NCBI RefSeq assembly: GCF_001444405.1
Contig: NZ_CP013187.1
Location: 992,001 to 1,056,000, forward strand
Direction of reading: 5' to 3'
DNA length: 64,000 bases
DNA from: Pseudoalteromonas phenolica
GTDB lineage: Bacteria; Pseudomonadota; Gammaproteobacteria; Enterobacterales; Alteromonadaceae
The notes under the pieces were generated by a model. That model ran no database searches and was not told where the DNA came from. It was given only the letters and a program-made list of their open reading frames with translations. Shown in pieces: positions 22,957-31,916 of the stretch. The translations under genes were made by a program, and so were the position numbers. Every line of letters begins with the position of its first letter. Positions within the stretch are counted from its first letter, which is position 1.

Positions 22957-24405
22957 ATGAAGACGCTTAGATTACCTATTCGCATAAAAATATTAATTAT
23001 GTTGCTGTTAGCTAATTCGACATTGGTGTTGGCTATTTTTGTGGCTAATCAGGTAGCATTTGATAAGAGCTTTTCTGACTATGTTCAAAGTGCAACTAAA
23101 GTGCGCCTAAAGCCGGTAATTGCTGAATTCCACGAAACAATGGAAAAACAACAGAATGTTGATTGGTTAGATAGGCGCTCAGAGCATTGGAAAAACTTAA
23201 TGCGCACTTACCATCAAGTAAGTGTTGCCAATGAAAACTTAACAAAAAAACGCCCAAAACCTAGCAAAGATAAACGTCCACCTGCTCGAGGTGAACGTCG
23301 TGGTAGGGGACCCTCAGATAAATTATTTTTTAAAGCAGTAGATGGTACATTGCTAGTTGGCAGGCCTTCTATGGTTAAGGATGCGCTTTGGGTGCCTGTA
23401 TATTGGCCAGAAATAGAGGGAGAAAAGTTAGGTTACATAGGTGTTGAAAACGGCTCAATGGTAACAGGAAGATTTGAAACACTATTTGCTAAGCAGCAGC
23501 GTCAACACTTTGTTGTTATTGCCATTATTGCTTTTGTGATAACTTTTTTACTGTCGATTCCTTTCAGTAAATATTTAGTTAGGCCGATCCTCGCATTAAG
23601 AAAAAGAACAAAAAACCTCACCAGTGGAGATTACTCCATATCAAAACAAGTTATTCGAAGGGATGAATTAGGTCAGCTTGAAAGTGATATGAATTTACTT
23701 GCTAAAACATTGGCTGAAAATTTAACTGCTCGACAGCGTTGGATTGCTGATATTTCTCACGAATTAAGAACTCCTATTGCGGTCATTAAAGCTGAAATAG
23801 AAGGCATGATAGATGGTGTGATCGAAGCTGATGGCACGCAGCTTGATTCATTACATGAAGAAATACTAAGGCTGACTAAATTAGTCAACGATCTCCATCA
23901 GCTCTCAATGTCAGATAGAGGCTCATTGTCTTATGAAAAGTCAAAAATGCTGTTACCTGAGCTTATTGAGCGTAGTCTTGAGAAGAGAAAAAATGAACTT
24001 AGTCACTTTGATTTACAGTTTGATTTCAGTCCTAAATGCTTTTTATTCTGTGATGCACATCGTATGGGGCAACTTTTTGATAACTTACTGCAAAACACGT
24101 TGCGCTATACCGATGCGTCTTTAGATGATAAAGGGAAGTTAGAAATAAAAGTCAATAGACTAAAACATGGGGTTCAACTTGTATGGCAAGACAGCAGCCC
24201 AGGTGTTGAAGCTGATCAGATCGCTCATCTTTTTGATAGGCTATACAGAACAGATTCTGCTCGAAACCGTAAAACCGGTGGTTCAGGGCTTGGATTGGCT
24301 ATTTGTCAAAATATTATTATGGCGCATAATGGAGAAGTGTGTGCAGAACAAAGTGAGTTAGGTGGACTAAAATTGACCATAGAATTTAAATATAAGGAAA
24401 ACTAA
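22957..24405 (+). CDS. baeS: BaeS-like sensor histidine kinase
   Basis: About 482 residues. An N-terminal membrane helix, a periplasmic domain of about 150 residues containing a basic, Pro-rich stretch (KKRPKPSKDKRPPARGERRGRGP), a second helix near residue 180, a HAMP domain, the HisKA box SHELRTPIAVIKAEIEG (phospho-His near residue 268) and an HATPase domain with GSGLGLAICQNII are all present. The order and partner match BaeS, the envelope-stress kinase. The frame opens 10 codons earlier at 22927 and neither start has a strong ribosome binding site. The response regulator gene follows with no gap. Confidence 0.8.
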   Translation: MKTLRLPIRIKILIMLLLANSTLVLAIFVANQVAFDKSFSDYVQSATKVRLKPVIAEFHETMEKQQNVDWLDRRSEHWKNLMRTYHQVSVANENLTKKRPKPSKDKRPPARGERRGRGPSDKLFFKAVDGTLLVGRPSMVKDALWVPVYWPEIEGEKLGYIGVENGSMVTGRFETLFAKQQRQHFVVIAIIAFVITFLLSIPFSKYLVRPILALRKRTKNLTSGDYSISKQVIRRDELGQLESDMNLLAKTLAENLTARQRWIADISHELRTPIAVIKAEIEGMIDGVIEADGTQLDSLHEEILRLTKLVNDLHQLSMSDRGSLSYEKSKMLLPELIERSLEKRKNELSHFDLQFDFSPKCFLFCDAHRMGQLFDNLLQNTLRYTDASLDDKGKLEIKVNRLKHGVQLVWQDSSPGVEADQIAHLFDRLYRTDSARNRKTGGSGLGLAICQNIIMAHNGEVCAEQSELGGLKLTIEFKYKEN

Positions 24406-25092
24406 ATGGTGGATGTTGAGACTGTTCTTATTGTTGAAGATGAAGAAAAACTTGCCACTATTTTAGCAAAATATTTATCAGCTTCAGGTTTTGAATCTCA
24501 TGTTGTCATGGACGGTGCAGACGTAATGACTGCATTCGAGAAATATAAGCCAAGCATGGTGTTGTTAGATATTATGCTGCCTAATGTTGATGGTATTACC
24601 TTATGTAAGCAGATCAGGGCTCAAAGCCAAGTTCCCATTATTATGACTACTGCTAAGGTTGAAGAAATTGATAGGCTAATAGGTCTAGAAGTTGGTGCGG
24701 ATGATTATGTCTGTAAGCCATATAGCCCTAGAGAAGTTGTGGCTAGAGTAAAAGCGATAATGCGTCGAGTAAACTATATCGCAGAGCAAAGCCAAGAAGC
24801 TTTGCACGGCTTAGAAGTTGATGAGCAAACATTTATGGCTAAGTTCAATAATGAAAGTATTTCACTCACACACGTTGAGTTTCTGTTGCTTAAAGCCATG
24901 TATGTTCACCCAGGGCGAATTTTTAGCCGTGATAAACTGATGGATCATATTTATTCAGACGATCGAATTGTGAGCGATAGGACAGTTGATAGTCATATAA
25001 AAAAATTACGGAAAAAGCTGCAAAGTATTGCTCCAGAAGCAAATTTTATTCACTCGATTTATGGTGCCGGTTATAAATTCGAGCCTATCTAA
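24406..25092 (+). CDS. baeR: BaeR-like OmpR-family response regulator
   Basis: A 228-residue regulator. The receiver domain has EDEEK, the phosphorylated Asp55 in MVLLDIMLPN and the conserved Lys in CKPYSPREVVARVK. The C-terminal winged helix contains DRTVDSHIKKLRKKL. The segment EEIDRLIGLEVGADDYVCKPYSPREVVARVKAI is very close to E. coli BaeR, so I assign BaeR rather than a generic OmpR-type regulator. BaeR activates efflux and envelope-stress genes; the targets here are unknown. Confidence 0.85.
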   Translation: MVDVETVLIVEDEEKLATILAKYLSASGFESHVVMDGADVMTAFEKYKPSMVLLDIMLPNVDGITLCKQIRAQSQVPIIMTTAKVEEIDRLIGLEVGADDYVCKPYSPREVVARVKAIMRRVNYIAEQSQEALHGLEVDEQTFMAKFNNESISLTHVEFLLLKAMYVHPGRIFSRDKLMDHIYSDDRIVSDRTVDSHIKKLRKKLQSIAPEANFIHSIYGAGYKFEPI

Positions 25093-25120
25093 AAAAGCAC
25101 CCTTGGGTGCTTTTCTTTTT
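25093..25120 (+). terminator. terminator of baeSR
   Basis: AAAAGCACCC / GGGTGCTTTT with a two-base apex is followed by TCTTTTT, starting at the baeR stop. The symmetric A and T runs could also help end the opposing mltD transcript. Confidence 0.85.
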
Positions 25121-25131
25121 AGTGCATCTTT

Positions 25132-26715
25132 TTAAGATGTGCGTTTTACATCGACTTTTAGCTTTAACTTTTGTCCAGGCTGAAGATATTTTTGTCCCGA
25201 TAAGTTATTCCACTCGACAATTTCTTTTACCGTTAAGTTAAATTTTGAAGCGATACGGGCTAAAGAATCACCACGCCTAACCTTGTAAGTGATGGTTCGG
25301 GTGGTAGACACTAACCCGATAGGTTTGCTCTCTGCTTTTGTTTGATAAACCGTAAGCTTCTGGCCAAGCTTTAATACGCTGTTAGTCTTTAGTTTATTCC
25401 AGCTAGCAAGTTGCTTCACTGTTACATCATATTCTCGGCTGATATCCCACAGTGTATCACCGGATTTTACCGTATGTGTTTTTTTAGCTCGCGTAGACTT
25501 ATTCGCAGCGACCCTAACTGATTTAGGTAAGTGCTCACTATTGATTTTTCCTTCACTTAGGGGCACTAGAAGCTTTTGATTAACACGGATAATGTGTGTA
25601 TCAAGTTTATTTAGAGATTGGATAGTTTTGCTGCTCGTCGAAAACTTTTTAGCAATGACAGATAATGTGTCACCGCGTTTTACAGTGTAATACTGCCAGC
25701 GCAACCTGTCTTTTACTGGTGTTTGTGCCAATTTGTCTTTAAATGCATCCGCTTTATCGCTGGGTAGCAGTAGTTGATGTGGACCGTCAGGTGCGGTTGC
25801 CCAGCGGTTAAACCCTGGGTTTAAACGGTATAATTCAGTTAGGCTCAAATTAGCCATGTCAGCAGCTAGGGCTAAATCAATTTGTGAACCAACATCGACA
25901 ATTTCGACGACTTGCGCATTAATGATTGGTTTCCAAGTGACATTGAACTCTTCTTGTCGTTTTAACAAATCTGATAACGCCAATAACTTAGGTACGTAAG
26001 CCGTCGTTTCTCTTGGCAAGTCAAGCGACCAAAAGTCAGTTGGTAAATGCTTTTTACGATTCTTTCTGATGGCTTTTAAGACGCGCCCTTCACCTGAGTT
26101 GTATGCTGCAATGGCGTTCAGCCAATCACCCTCTAAGGTTTTATGCAGGTAACTCAAATAGTCTAAAGCTGCACGCGTTGACTGTACTATGTCTCGGCGA
26201 CCGTCATACCACCAATTCTGATGTAAATTAAAACGCTCTCCAGTTTGGGGCATAAACTGCCAGATACCTGACGCACTTCTATGCGAGTAACCGAATGGGT
26301 CGAACGCACTCTCAACGATGGGAAGTAAAGCTATCTCGATCGGGATTTGGCGTTTTTCTACTTCTTCAACAATAAAGTATAAATACGGCTCTGCACGCTT
26401 TGATATGCGGTCTAAATATTTCTGATGGCGTTGATAATAGTTCCTCTCAGCCACAACAGGGCGGTTTTGAGGCACAGGAATTGAGAGTTGGTAACGAATA
26501 CGTTCCCAAACATCATCGAATACAGGAACTGGTTCGTCTGCTTCTACTGGCTCTGAGATTGAATTAGCAAGTGCTTCGCTAATATCTAAAGGACTTGCCA
26601 GGTTCTCATTAGCAGCTGTATTGATGATCTCAGATTGATCTTTTTGTGTGTTAGTTAGGGTTTGACAACCCGTTAACAACGAAAGCGTTAGAACTAAACT
26701 TGCAGACTTTTTCAT
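25132..26715 (-). CDS. mltD: membrane-bound lytic murein transglycosylase D
   Basis: A 527-residue lipoprotein with lipobox LLTGC (Cys17). The catalytic SLT domain (about residues 120-250) has the active-site Glu135 in LLPIVESAFDP and the motif ASGIWQFMPQTG. Three LysM peptidoglycan-binding repeats follow in the C-terminal half (each with VKRGDTL, VKSGDTL or VRRGDSL). MltD cleaves glycan strands to 1,6-anhydromuramyl products at the outer membrane. It neighbours gloB as in E. coli. Confidence 0.93.
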   Translation of the reverse strand: MKKSASLVLTLSLLTGCQTLTNTQKDQSEIINTAANENLASPLDISEALANSISEPVEADEPVPVFDDVWERIRYQLSIPVPQNRPVVAERNYYQRHQKYLDRISKRAEPYLYFIVEEVEKRQIPIEIALLPIVESAFDPFGYSHRSASGIWQFMPQTGERFNLHQNWWYDGRRDIVQSTRAALDYLSYLHKTLEGDWLNAIAAYNSGEGRVLKAIRKNRKKHLPTDFWSLDLPRETTAYVPKLLALSDLLKRQEEFNVTWKPIINAQVVEIVDVGSQIDLALAADMANLSLTELYRLNPGFNRWATAPDGPHQLLLPSDKADAFKDKLAQTPVKDRLRWQYYTVKRGDTLSVIAKKFSTSSKTIQSLNKLDTHIIRVNQKLLVPLSEGKINSEHLPKSVRVAANKSTRAKKTHTVKSGDTLWDISREYDVTVKQLASWNKLKTNSVLKLGQKLTVYQTKAESKPIGLVSTTRTITYKVRRGDSLARIASKFNLTVKEIVEWNNLSGQKYLQPGQKLKLKVDVKRTS

Positions 26716-26794
26716 AGTGATTCATATTCGAGCAAAAACCGCTCGATTCTACAGATTCTCTTGCGTTATTAAAAGTAATCACATGGTAACTTGG

Positions 26795-27556
26795 TTAAAA
26801 TTCATCTTTCCAAGCCCTCAAAGCTGCAAATTTTTGCCAGTTTTCACTTACATCTTGAATTAAATTCTTAGGTACATGTATAAGACTATTTTCTTCAGAA
26901 GCTCTAAGAAAGGGGTTAATAGCCCGTTCTAGACCAAAATGAGTCGGTAAACTAGGCTGATTATCATCTCGAAGCTTTTGTACTTTTCCGACATATGTCA
27001 ATAAGTCTGTATTGTTTGGTTCAACAGCTAAAGCAAATTTAAGGTTGGCTTGCGTGTATTCATGGGTGCAGTAGATAAGTGTGTCATCGCTATATTCAGC
27101 AAACTTTTCTAAAGAATGCCACATCATTTCAGCATCGCCTTCAAATAATCTGCCACAGCCAGCACTAAACAAGGTATCACCGGTAAAGCAAAAGGTATCA
27201 TTCATATAGCAAATGTGATCCAAGGTGTGCCCTGGCGTTGAGATGATTTTAAACTTTGTATCGGCAACGGTTATTTCATCGTTGTCATTTAATTTATGTG
27301 AGATACCTTCAAAAGGGGAGTTCTCAGGGCCATAAACTGGGATGTTATCGAATGCCTGAAGTAAAGCCACAACACCGTTTGTATGATCCCAGTGGTGATG
27401 AGTTATCAAAATGCCTGCTAGTGTTGTGTCAGTTTGTTTTAAATAGTCAAATACAGGTTCTGCTTGCCCAGGGTCAACAACCCAGACTTTATTTTCTTTT
27501 TTTAACGCCCATATGTAGTTATCAGAAAAAGCTTTAATTGGATCAACTTGCACCAT
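26795..27556 (-). CDS. gloB: hydroxyacylglutathione hydrolase (glyoxalase II)
   Basis: A 253-residue metallo-beta-lactamase-fold hydrolase. The binuclear metal site THHHWDHTNG is at residues 52-61, with further ligands in TPGHTLDH and THEY. It hydrolyses S-lactoylglutathione to lactate and glutathione, the second step of methylglyoxal detoxification. It is divergent from the yafS-type methyltransferase, an arrangement shared with E. coli. Confidence 0.95.
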   Translation of the reverse strand: MVQVDPIKAFSDNYIWALKKENKVWVVDPGQAEPVFDYLKQTDTTLAGILITHHHWDHTNGVVALLQAFDNIPVYGPENSPFEGISHKLNDNDEITVADTKFKIISTPGHTLDHICYMNDTFCFTGDTLFSAGCGRLFEGDAEMMWHSLEKFAEYSDDTLIYCTHEYTQANLKFALAVEPNNTDLLTYVGKVQKLRDDNQPSLPTHFGLERAINPFLRASEENSLIHVPKNLIQDVSENWQKFAALRAWKDEF

Positions 27557-27607
27557 AAGTATTTGCTCTATAAAGTGTAGATGGGTTTAGTATAACGAGC
27601 ATCGATA

Positions 27608-28360
27608 ATGAAACCAGCATTAAGTTTTCGGTCTGGACCAAAACCATTAACTTGGTCTGACTTTCCACATGGCGATTATATAAAAGTCGGCTTAGAGCGA
27701 AGAATGAAAGCTTGGTTACCGAGGATGTTTGGATATCACTTACTTAAACTAGGTTCATTAAGTGGCCAACTTGATACATCAAAATGTGTGATCCCTCATC
27801 AAGTGAATGTATCTCCTCATCAATGTAAGAAAACCAGTGTGGTTGCAGAAATAGATGAACTCCCTTTTTCGGAGCACAGTGTTGATGTTTGTGTGCTGGC
27901 CCATAGTTTAGAATATGAAAGTGATCCACATCATATTCTGCGAGAAGCACATCGTACTTTAATCCCTGGTGGCTATTTGGTTATTTCAGGGTTTAATCCA
28001 TTCAGCTTATGCGGATTGGCGAATTTATTGCCGTTTAGTTCTCAAAAACTGCCGTGGTCAGGGCGCTTTTTTACTCCAGCTCGGGTAAAAGATTGGTTAG
28101 ATTTATTGGGGTTCGAAATACTCAGTGATGAGCGTTTTGTCTATGCTTCGTTGGCACGAGGCAGTCGATTATCACGTTTTGCACCTTGGCGGCGATTTTG
28201 TCGTCATTATTTAAAGCCGATGGGCAGCTGTTATATGCTGGTGGCGCGAAAGCGGGTCGCGCCTTTAACACCAATTAAACCTAAGTGGCATGCAAGGCCC
28301 AAATGGGCCCCAGCAGTTAAAAATGCAGGGCTGAGACAAACTCGTGACAAGTCGAATTAA
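27608..28360 (+). CDS. yafS: YafS-like class I SAM-dependent methyltransferase
   Basis: A 250-residue protein with a Methyltransf_11-type core: SVDVCVLAHSLEYESDPHHILREAHRTLIPGGYLVISGFNPFSLCG. The usual first glycine motif is poorly conserved. Position between gloB and rnhA matches E. coli yafS, a gene of unknown substrate. The tail is basic (KPKWHARPKWAP). Its stop lies ten bases from the convergent rnhA stop. Confidence 0.8.
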   Translation: MKPALSFRSGPKPLTWSDFPHGDYIKVGLERRMKAWLPRMFGYHLLKLGSLSGQLDTSKCVIPHQVNVSPHQCKKTSVVAEIDELPFSEHSVDVCVLAHSLEYESDPHHILREAHRTLIPGGYLVISGFNPFSLCGLANLLPFSSQKLPWSGRFFTPARVKDWLDLLGFEILSDERFVYASLARGSRLSRFAPWRRFCRHYLKPMGSCYMLVARKRVAPLTPIKPKWHARPKWAPAVKNAGLRQTRDKSN

Positions 28361-28369
28361 AAGCACAAC

Positions 28370-28837
28370 TTAAGCTGCTTGATATCCTTCATCCTCAAGC
28401 AGTTTTGAACTACCAGCCGCTTCTCTAGCCAAATCATCAACGATTTCGTTATATTTGTTGCCACTGTGACCTTTTACCCAACGCCACTCTATGTCATGCC
28501 TTTGACAGGCATCATCGAGTCGTTTCCATAAATCAACGTTTTTAACAGGCTTCTTTGCGGAAGTAAGCCAGTTACGTTTTTTCCAACCAGCAACCCAAGA
28601 TTCAATGCCTTGTTTAACATATTGACTGTCGGTATGTAGCACAACTGAGCAAGGGCGTTTTAGGGTTTCGAGTGCAACAATGGCAGCGAGCATCTCCATT
28701 CTATTATTGGTAGTGAGTTTATAGCCCTGAGAAAGCGTTTTTTCATGGCCTTGATAATGAAGATAAATGCCATACCCACCTGGTCCAGGATTACCTAAAC
28801 ATGAACCATCGGTATAAATCTCTACGCTTTTTTGCAC
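28370..28837 (-). CDS. rnhA: ribonuclease HI
   Basis: A 155-residue enzyme with the whole catalytic set: Asp10 in [15 protein letters not shown], Glu48 in TNNRMEML, Asp70 in LHTDSQYV and a C-terminal Asp in VDDLARE, plus the basic handle around WKKRNW. It removes RNA from RNA-DNA hybrids. It is divergent from dnaQ with a 70-base shared promoter region, the conserved arrangement of gammaproteobacteria. Confidence 0.96.
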   Translation of the reverse strand: MQKSVEIYTDGSCLGNPGPGGYGIYLHYQGHEKTLSQGYKLTTNNRMEMLAAIVALETLKRPCSVVLHTDSQYVKQGIESWVAGWKKRNWLTSAKKPVKNVDLWKRLDDACQRHDIEWRWVKGHSGNKYNEIVDDLAREAAGSSKLLEDEGYQAA

Positions 28838-28907
28838 GAATTAGCCTGTTTTTATGTAGAATAAAGTGATTAGTTGCTAACAATAGCAAAGTTAACAGGC
28901 AGACGAT

Positions 28908-29618
28908 ATGTTAAAGAGACAAATAGTCCTAGATACTGAAACAACAGGTATCGATCCGAAAGCGGGTCATAGGATCATTGAAATTGGGTGTGTTGAACTC
29001 ATTAATCGCCGTTTAACAGGAAATAACTTTCATGTTTATATCAATCCTCAGCGTGATATTGAAGATGAGGCAATCGATGTCCATGGTATTACTAATGAAT
29101 TCTTAAAAGATAAACCGCTTTATCATCAAATAGCAAAAGAGTTCTTTGAGTATATTAAAGGGGCTGAGCTCATTATTCATAATGCGCCGTTCGATGTTGG
29201 TTTTATGGACAATGAATTTGCGCTGTTACAGCAAGGTTATCCTAACACTCATGACTATTGCGAAGTGCTTGATACGCTTGTTATGGCGAGAAATCTGCAC
29301 CCAGGTCAGAAGAATAATCTAGATGCTTTATGCCGACGTTATGACATCGACAATTCAAAACGTACTCTACACGGCGCATTACTGGATTCTGAGATTTTAG
29401 CTGATGTTTATTTAGCGATGACGGGTGGCCAAGTAAAAATGAACTTGGCGAATAATACCGAGAGCACATCGCAAACGGATAATACAAGTATTCGTCGTTT
29501 AGCTGATAACCGTCCAGCACTTAAAGTTGTTAAAGCTTCTGCCGATGAAGTAATAGCGCATGAAGAAAGGTTAAAAGTCGTCGACAAAAATGGCGAGACT
29601 CTTTGGCAACAAAATTAA
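28908..29618 (+). CDS. dnaQ: DNA polymerase III epsilon subunit (proofreading exonuclease)
   Basis: A 236-residue DEDDh exonuclease: ExoI LDTETTGID (Asp9, Glu11), ExoII around HNAPFDVGFMDNE and ExoIII with the catalytic His and Asp in HGALLDSEILADVY. After the domain, QVKMNL fits the position of the clamp-binding motif, followed by a flexible linker and the conserved alpha-binding tail ending in ETLW. It proofreads for the replicative polymerase. Confidence 0.95.
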   Translation: MLKRQIVLDTETTGIDPKAGHRIIEIGCVELINRRLTGNNFHVYINPQRDIEDEAIDVHGITNEFLKDKPLYHQIAKEFFEYIKGAELIIHNAPFDVGFMDNEFALLQQGYPNTHDYCEVLDTLVMARNLHPGQKNNLDALCRRYDIDNSKRTLHGALLDSEILADVYLAMTGGQVKMNLANNTESTSQTDNTSIRRLADNRPALKVVKASADEVIAHEERLKVVDKNGETLWQQN

Positions 29619-29630
29619 GGTAAAATTTAT

Positions 29631-30995
29631 ATGAAGCGATTATTGTTAGTGCTGTTCTTATTTTTTATTAATGAATGTATTGCACTCACAACAACCCCAT
29701 CTATAACGTTGTTGAAAAATAATCGCAAAGTAAATGAAGTTCCGTTGTTAGATAACCGCTTCCGTATTGATCATAAAGTAGAAAAAATTACACTGCTTTT
29801 CTTTCGCAAACCTGGTTCACCAGCGGTTATTTTAGTTAAGCCTGATGGTAGTAAATACTACGCTCATCATGCTATGAAAGATGAAATGCTAGAGTGGTAT
29901 GATGAAGCAAGCTATGACCTTATTACCATAGAAAATCCAACACCAGGTCCTTGGCAAGTGATTGGCAGAGTTCAATCAGATAGCCGAATTATGGTGTTAG
30001 GTGATATTGAACTTGAGGTGGAGCCTCTACCTCAACTGATGTTTAGAGGAGAGACTCTCAAGGTTACAGGCCAAGTGACCAACGATGGTAAGCCAATAGA
30101 TGTTGGATATTTTCGCGATGTGGTGAGTCTAATCGTCGAGTTTGTTAGCACCAATAATGACCAATATGATAATTTTGGGGCCGGCACACAAAGCGTGACT
30201 GAGTTTAAAGATGATGGCCGAGAATTTGATGAAAGACCGATGGACGGTATTTTTACAGGGGAGTTTAAGCTGACTTTTCCAGCAGGCGAATGGCAACCTG
30301 AGTTTTATATTGAAACACCCATCCTTAAACGCCGAGTCGCACAAGCACCTATTGTTATTGCTGAGCCTCCATTCGATTTTGATTTAACCTTAGCAAATAG
30401 TGCAGATTTAAGTCATGAATTAACCGTTCAATTGGACCAGTCAATCATTAAGCCTGAAACGGTTATTTTTCAGGGGAAAATCTTTTATCCTAACGGTGAA
30501 GAACAACTTTTTACGATTAACCCTGAAGCGCGTCTTTACCGCAAATTAGAAATTAGCAATTACGACTGGGGCCGTTATCAAATTGAGTTTTCTGTTTTTG
30601 GCGAAAATATCAATGGGCGAGAGTTTATGGCTAAATTGCCCATGTATAATTTTGAGATTGAAAGACCCATAGAAAAGGTGCCCGAGTTACAAGCACCAAA
30701 AATTAACCCTTTACTCGCTAAATTACCGCCACCGGAGCCTGAACCAACATTAAGTACCGGTACGCTAGTTAGTATTATCGTATTGGGTAATATTTTTATC
30801 ATGTTAATCGGTTGGTTAGTGATCCGAATCTTTGTACAGAAGAAGCCAATTAAGCTAAAAATTAAACTACCTTCATTTAAGAAAAAGCAATCTTCACAAG
30901 AAGCTGAAGGTAGTGAAGTGATCTCAAATGAAACGAATGGTTCAAAAAATAACAAATCAGGTGATATTTTGAACCTTTCTATGGATGGAGACTAA
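29631..30995 (+). CDS. TIGR03503 family protein
   Basis: A 454-residue protein with an N-terminal signal sequence (about residues 1-18), a large beta-rich extracytoplasmic part and one membrane helix near residues 378-402 (TLVSIIVLGNIFIMLIGWLVIRIFV). A basic, Lys/Ser/Asn-rich cytoplasmic tail follows. I recognise it as the TIGR03503 family of marine gammaproteobacteria, which lies next to dnaQ and tRNA-Asp genes and has no known function. It starts 12 bases after dnaQ, so the two are probably cotranscribed. Confidence 0.75.
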   Translation: MKRLLLVLFLFFINECIALTTTPSITLLKNNRKVNEVPLLDNRFRIDHKVEKITLLFFRKPGSPAVILVKPDGSKYYAHHAMKDEMLEWYDEASYDLITIENPTPGPWQVIGRVQSDSRIMVLGDIELEVEPLPQLMFRGETLKVTGQVTNDGKPIDVGYFRDVVSLIVEFVSTNNDQYDNFGAGTQSVTEFKDDGREFDERPMDGIFTGEFKLTFPAGEWQPEFYIETPILKRRVAQAPIVIAEPPFDFDLTLANSADLSHELTVQLDQSIIKPETVIFQGKIFYPNGEEQLFTINPEARLYRKLEISNYDWGRYQIEFSVFGENINGREFMAKLPMYNFEIERPIEKVPELQAPKINPLLAKLPPPEPEPTLSTGTLVSIIVLGNIFIMLIGWLVIRIFVQKKPIKLKIKLPSFKKKQSSQEAEGSEVISNETNGSKNNKSGDILNLSMDGD

Positions 30996-31022
30996 AAAAG
31001 ACAGTTTTTTTAAAAAAAACAG

Positions 31023-31051
31023 TTGACTCTAAACAGGTCGATTCGTATTAT
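31023..31051 (+). promoter_or_regulatory. promoter of the tRNA-Asp cluster
   Basis: TTGACT (31023-31028), a 17-base spacer and TATTAT (31046-31051) are followed by a GC-rich discriminator (TCACGCCGC), as expected for a stable-RNA promoter. A short hairpin GTCAGG / CCTGAC (31062-31079) lies in the leader. Confidence 0.8.
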
Positions 31052-31093
31052 TCACGCCGCTGTCAGGGAGCAACCTGACAACAAGAATAAAGC

Positions 31094-31170
31094 GGAGTGG
31101 TAGTTCAGTTGGTTAGAATACCGGCCTGTCACGCCGGGGGTCGCGGGTTCGAGTCCCGTCCACTCCGCCA
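31094..31170 (+). tRNA. tRNA-Asp (GTC), copy 1
   Basis: A 77-base gene with the acceptor stem closing GGAGTGG to CCACTCC, anticodon GTC in CCTGTCACG, TTCGAGTC T-loop and encoded GCCA end. It is the first of seven identical genes. The flanks AGAATAA (31084-31090) and TTATTCT (31172-31178) can pair and extend the acceptor stem. Confidence 0.97.
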
Positions 31171-31197
31171 ATTATTCTAAAATTTGTAAGTCGCGCT

Positions 31198-31274
31198 GGA
31201 GTGGTAGTTCAGTTGGTTAGAATACCGGCCTGTCACGCCGGGGGTCGCGGGTTCGAGTCCCGTCCACTCCGCCA
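31198..31274 (+). tRNA. tRNA-Asp (GTC), copy 2
   Basis: Identical to copy 1, with encoded CCA. The flanks TTTGTAAG (31183-31190) and CTTACAAA (31277-31284) are complementary and differ from those of the other copies. Confidence 0.97.
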
Positions 31275-31312
31275 ATCTTACAAAATGCCTTTAGGCGCCC
31301 TTTCCTAAGTGT

Positions 31313-31389
31313 GGAGTGGTAGTTCAGTTGGTTAGAATACCGGCCTGTCACGCCGGGGGTCGCGGGTTCGAGTCCCGTCCACTCCGCCA
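31313..31389 (+). tRNA. tRNA-Asp (GTC), copy 3
   Basis: Identical to copy 1, with encoded CCA. The flanks TTTCCTAA (31301-31308) and TTAGGAAA (31391-31398) are complementary. Confidence 0.97.
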
Positions 31390-31413
31390 ATTAGGAAAAG
31401 ATTAAAGCTCAGT

Positions 31414-31490
31414 GGAGTGGTAGTTCAGTTGGTTAGAATACCGGCCTGTCACGCCGGGGGTCGCGGGTTCGAGTCCCGTCCACTCCGCCA
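31414..31490 (+). tRNA. tRNA-Asp (GTC), copy 4
   Basis: Identical to copy 1, with encoded CCA. The flanks GATTAAA (31400-31406) and TTTAATC (31495-31501) are complementary. Confidence 0.97.
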
Positions 31491-31516
31491 ACGTTTTAAT
31501 CAAAATATTTGCTCGT

Positions 31517-31593
31517 GGAGTGGTAGTTCAGTTGGTTAGAATACCGGCCTGTCACGCCGGGGGTCGCGGGTTCGAGTCCCGTCCACTCCGCCA
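31517..31593 (+). tRNA. tRNA-Asp (GTC), copy 5
   Basis: Identical to copy 1, with encoded CCA. The flanks TATTTGC (31506-31512) and GCAAATA (31596-31602) are complementary. Confidence 0.97.
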
Positions 31594-31622
31594 ATGCAAA
31601 TAATACAAAAAGATATCTCTGC

Positions 31623-31699
31623 GGAGTGGTAGTTCAGTTGGTTAGAATACCGGCCTGTCACGCCGGGGGTCGCGGGTTCGAGTCCCGTCCACTCCGCCA
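31623..31699 (+). tRNA. tRNA-Asp (GTC), copy 6
   Basis: Identical to copy 1, with encoded CCA. The flanks GATATCT (31612-31618) and AGATATC (31702-31708) are complementary. Confidence 0.97.
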
Positions 31700-31749
31700 T
31701 TAGATATCAAGAGTCAATCAGAACAGGCTCTATAAATACCCACCACTGC

Positions 31750-31826
31750 GGAGTGGTAGTTCAGTTGGTTAGAATACCGGCCTGTCACGCCGGGGGTCGC
31801 GGGTTCGAGTCCCGTCCACTCCGCCA
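31750..31826 (+). tRNA. tRNA-Asp (GTC), copy 7
   Basis: Identical to copy 1, with encoded CCA. Unlike the other six, no complementary flanks are seen, and the spacer before it is longer (50 bases). No clear intrinsic terminator follows. Confidence 0.97.
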
Positions 31827-31916
31827 TCCACTTCTCAGAATGTATCTTATTACCAAACGTTTTTAAGCATTTTTCCAGTAAAATAACTTCCTTGTTATCT
31901 TAGATATACTTATAAA

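Noticed and set aside
31094..31826. Regular repeats that could suggest a CRISPR array
   Set aside because: The 77-base repeat units are complete tRNA-Asp genes with CCA ends, and the spacers are of uneven length (23 to 50 bases).
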